A stretch of DNA of 8,294 bases from Bacteroidota bacterium (lineage in GTDB: Bacteria; Bacteroidota; Bacteroidia; Chitinophagales; UBA2359): assembly GCA_020629895.1 (NCBI GenBank), contig JAHDCM010000147.1:1-8294 (forward strand), in the 5' to 3' direction. Under the pieces are notes generated by a model. That model was not told the origin of the DNA, ran no database searches, and saw only the letters and a list, made by a program, of their open reading frames with translations. The position numbers and the translations under genes are program-made. The stretch's first letter is position 1; each line of letters starts with the position of its first letter. Shown here piece by piece: positions 7,560-8,294 of the stretch.

Positions 7560-7742
7560 CTAAGATTTACTATCAGCACACTCCCCTTCACATAAACCTA
7601 TCACAGAAGTTATTTCCTGCTGGCATATAGCGTTCTTCCAATCTATTGTAGTACTAGAATGTTCATTATTGTTAGCTGCATTTCTACTAGTACTAATTGT
7701 CAATAAAAAAAGTAATAAGACGAAGGTAAATTTTAAATACAT
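7560..7742 (-). CDS. Small secreted Cys-containing peptide, unrecognised
   Basis: Predicted protein of 60 residues. Residues 1-19 form a convincing signal peptide: one Lys, then an uninterrupted Phe/Leu/Val core, then ISTS. The mature part would be about 40 residues, polar and rich in Asn and Ser at its start, with three cysteines (40, 51, 55), the last two in LCEGEC. I recognise no family. The case for a real gene rests on the signal peptide and on a full-consensus -7 box only 20 bases before the ATG. The stop lies 125 bases upstream of the large T9SS gene on the same strand, and no terminator is visible between them, so limited read-through is possible. It could be a small exported or periplasmic peptide. 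It could also be a chance reading frame in AT-rich DNA, where hydrophobic starts arise easily. Confidence 0.5.
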   Translation of the reverse strand: MYLKFTFVLLLFLLTISTSRNAANNNEHSSTTIDWKNAICQQEITSVIGLCEGECADSKS

Positions 7743-7761
7743 AGACGGGTTAGGTTTTGTA

Positions 7762-7769
7762 CAAACATA
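7762..7769 (-). promoter_or_regulatory. Candidate promoter -7 box for the 60-residue peptide gene
   Basis: The minus strand reads TATGTTTG, a full match to the Bacteroidota TAnnTTTG element. A T-run (7784-7790 on the opposite strand) stands at about the right spacing for the TTTG -33 element. The box ends 19 bases before the start codon at 7742, giving a short leader. It is the best promoter candidate in the window. Confidence 0.5.
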
Positions 7770-8068
7770 CTTTGTTAAATAATAAAAAAAGCTGGAGAAA
7801 TTATAACAAGAAGATAAGAATAGAATTAGCTACAAGAGCTAATTCTATCTAGTTTAGGAAAAGGTCAAAAAAAAGAGTTAGTAAGGGAATTATGACTTAG
7901 GAAAGGATTCTAAAAAAATAAGTAATGACGAAATAACTACTCAAATTTAGGAAAAATGTTTCATTATTATCAAACAATACGATTTAGCTTGACTATTCAT
8001 ATATAATTCACAAAGGATCAAACCCTCACTCTGACTATAAAGTCGCTTTTTTTATAAAAATATAACTT
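7770..8068. other. AT-rich non-coding stretch
   Basis: No convincing reading frame on either strand. It holds one strong hairpin (7820-7848), three copies of TTAGGAAA (7854-7861, 7897-7904, 7947-7954), several A-runs and a weak GACT/AGTC inverted repeat at 8033-8044 before a T-run. It forms the spacer between the small peptide gene and the right structured repeat. Confidence 0.7.
7820..7848. other. 12-bp perfect hairpin in non-coding DNA
   Basis: Arms 7820-7831 and 7837-7848 pair perfectly (AGAATTAGCT with AGCTAATTCT plus flanking AT pairs) around the 5-nt loop ACAAG. Neither side is followed by a proper T-tract and no gene ends nearby. A terminator is therefore not well supported; an operator or a small-RNA stem is possible. 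Confidence 0.55.
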
Positions 8069-8294
8069 TTTGGGCGTGTCCCCCTTTTTGCCATCTTTGC
8101 CCGAGTTCTTGCGAATACGCAAGAACGGGCAAAGATGGCAAAAAGAGGGTCGTGCTATCCACTTGTAGTTGCCTCGTAGCAAAGGTGTTCGGCGAATACG
8201 CCTAGCAGTGTCTTCCTTCGTCAGCCCTGCTAGTCGTAGCCTCAGCTACCTTGCTACTTCGTCAAGCTACCGCTACTATCACTCACGCGGTAGA
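8069..8294 (-). repeat. Structured GC-rich repeat element, right copy (inverted; may continue past the window)
   Basis: Read on the minus strand this copy follows the same order as the left one. It has a small stem GTAGC/GCTAC (8236-8240 with 8245-8249), then a 7-bp stem with the same 18-nt loop as the left copy (8202-8208 with 8227-8233, loop 8209-8226), then a tight GGCG/CGCC hairpin (8191-8202) that the left copy lacks. The linker with CAACTACAA (8163-8171), GGATAGC (8154-8160) and CGACCC (8147-8152) follows, then a long hairpin and the block GGGGACACGCCCAAA (8069-8083). Compared with the left copy, the 7-bp stem has a compensatory G-C to A-T change, which points to selection on the folded form. 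The sequence beyond 8233 includes further short repeated GTAGC and TGACGAAG words that may belong to the element. Confidence 0.8.
8084..8145 (-). repeat. Long hairpin ending the right repeat element
   Basis: Arms 8084-8103 and 8126-8145 pair perfectly over 20 bp. A 2-nt bulge (8104-8105) separates them from a perfect 8-bp apical stem (8106-8113 with 8118-8125) closed by AATA. The architecture equals that of the left copy's hairpin, but the basal stem is unrelated in sequence and six pairs longer. No T-tract follows directly, so it is not a normal terminator. Confidence 0.88.

Noticed and set aside
8033..8055. Terminator from the GACT/AGTC inverted repeat followed by a T-run
   Set aside because: A 4-bp stem is too short to be credible.
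8084..8145. Intrinsic terminator for a gene outside the window
   Set aside because: No T-tract follows on either strand, and the hairpin belongs to a conserved element also present at the other end of the window.
8069..8294. IscB omega RNA (HEARO), retron RNA or IS200/IS605 end
   Set aside because: The multi-hairpin form is suggestive, but no matching nuclease, reverse transcriptase or Y1 transposase gene is in the window and I cannot match the consensus from memory, so no family name is assigned.

Overview
The window reads as chromosomal DNA of a Bacteroidota bacterium, most likely from the Saprospiria or a nearby lineage. The evidence is a 1486-residue secreted protein with a C-terminal type IX secretion (T9SS) sorting domain, beta-propeller (SBBP-type) repeats and PKD domains. 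Coding DNA is AT-rich, Shine-Dalgarno sequences are absent, and TAnnTTTG-like promoter boxes lie ahead of minus-strand genes. The genus is inference; the phylum is well supported.

Layout. Positions 1-170 hold a GC-rich structured repeat element, cut by the window start. A plus-strand gene (282-1460) encodes a cytoplasmic-looking protein with an N-terminal C2-like beta domain and a C-terminal papain-like cysteine-peptidase fold. Its stop codon lies inside a 24-bp tandem duplication, and a convergent terminator follows (1542-1576). Three minus-strand genes come next: a divergent PiT-type (SLC20-like) permease (1610-2803), the giant T9SS-exported protein (2974-7434, with a strong terminator at 2922-2963), and a possible 60-residue secreted peptide (7560-7742). 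About 300 bases of AT-rich non-coding DNA follow, and a second copy of the structured repeat lies inverted at 8069-8294.

The genes do not form an obvious single pathway. Each minus-strand gene has its own candidate promoter, and a terminator separates the permease from the large gene, so they are probably separate transcription units. The permease works at the inner membrane. The large protein is exported, probably to the cell surface or medium. The peptidase-like protein has no export signal.

The most unusual content is the pair of repeat elements at the window edges. They are oriented head to head and share short blocks that are nearly invariant. One hairpin carries a compensatory base-pair change. 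Each copy also has a long terminal hairpin whose stem sequence is wholly different between copies, although the pairing and flanks are kept. I see no recombinase, reverse transcriptase or IscB/TnpB-like gene in the window that would explain how they move or are maintained.
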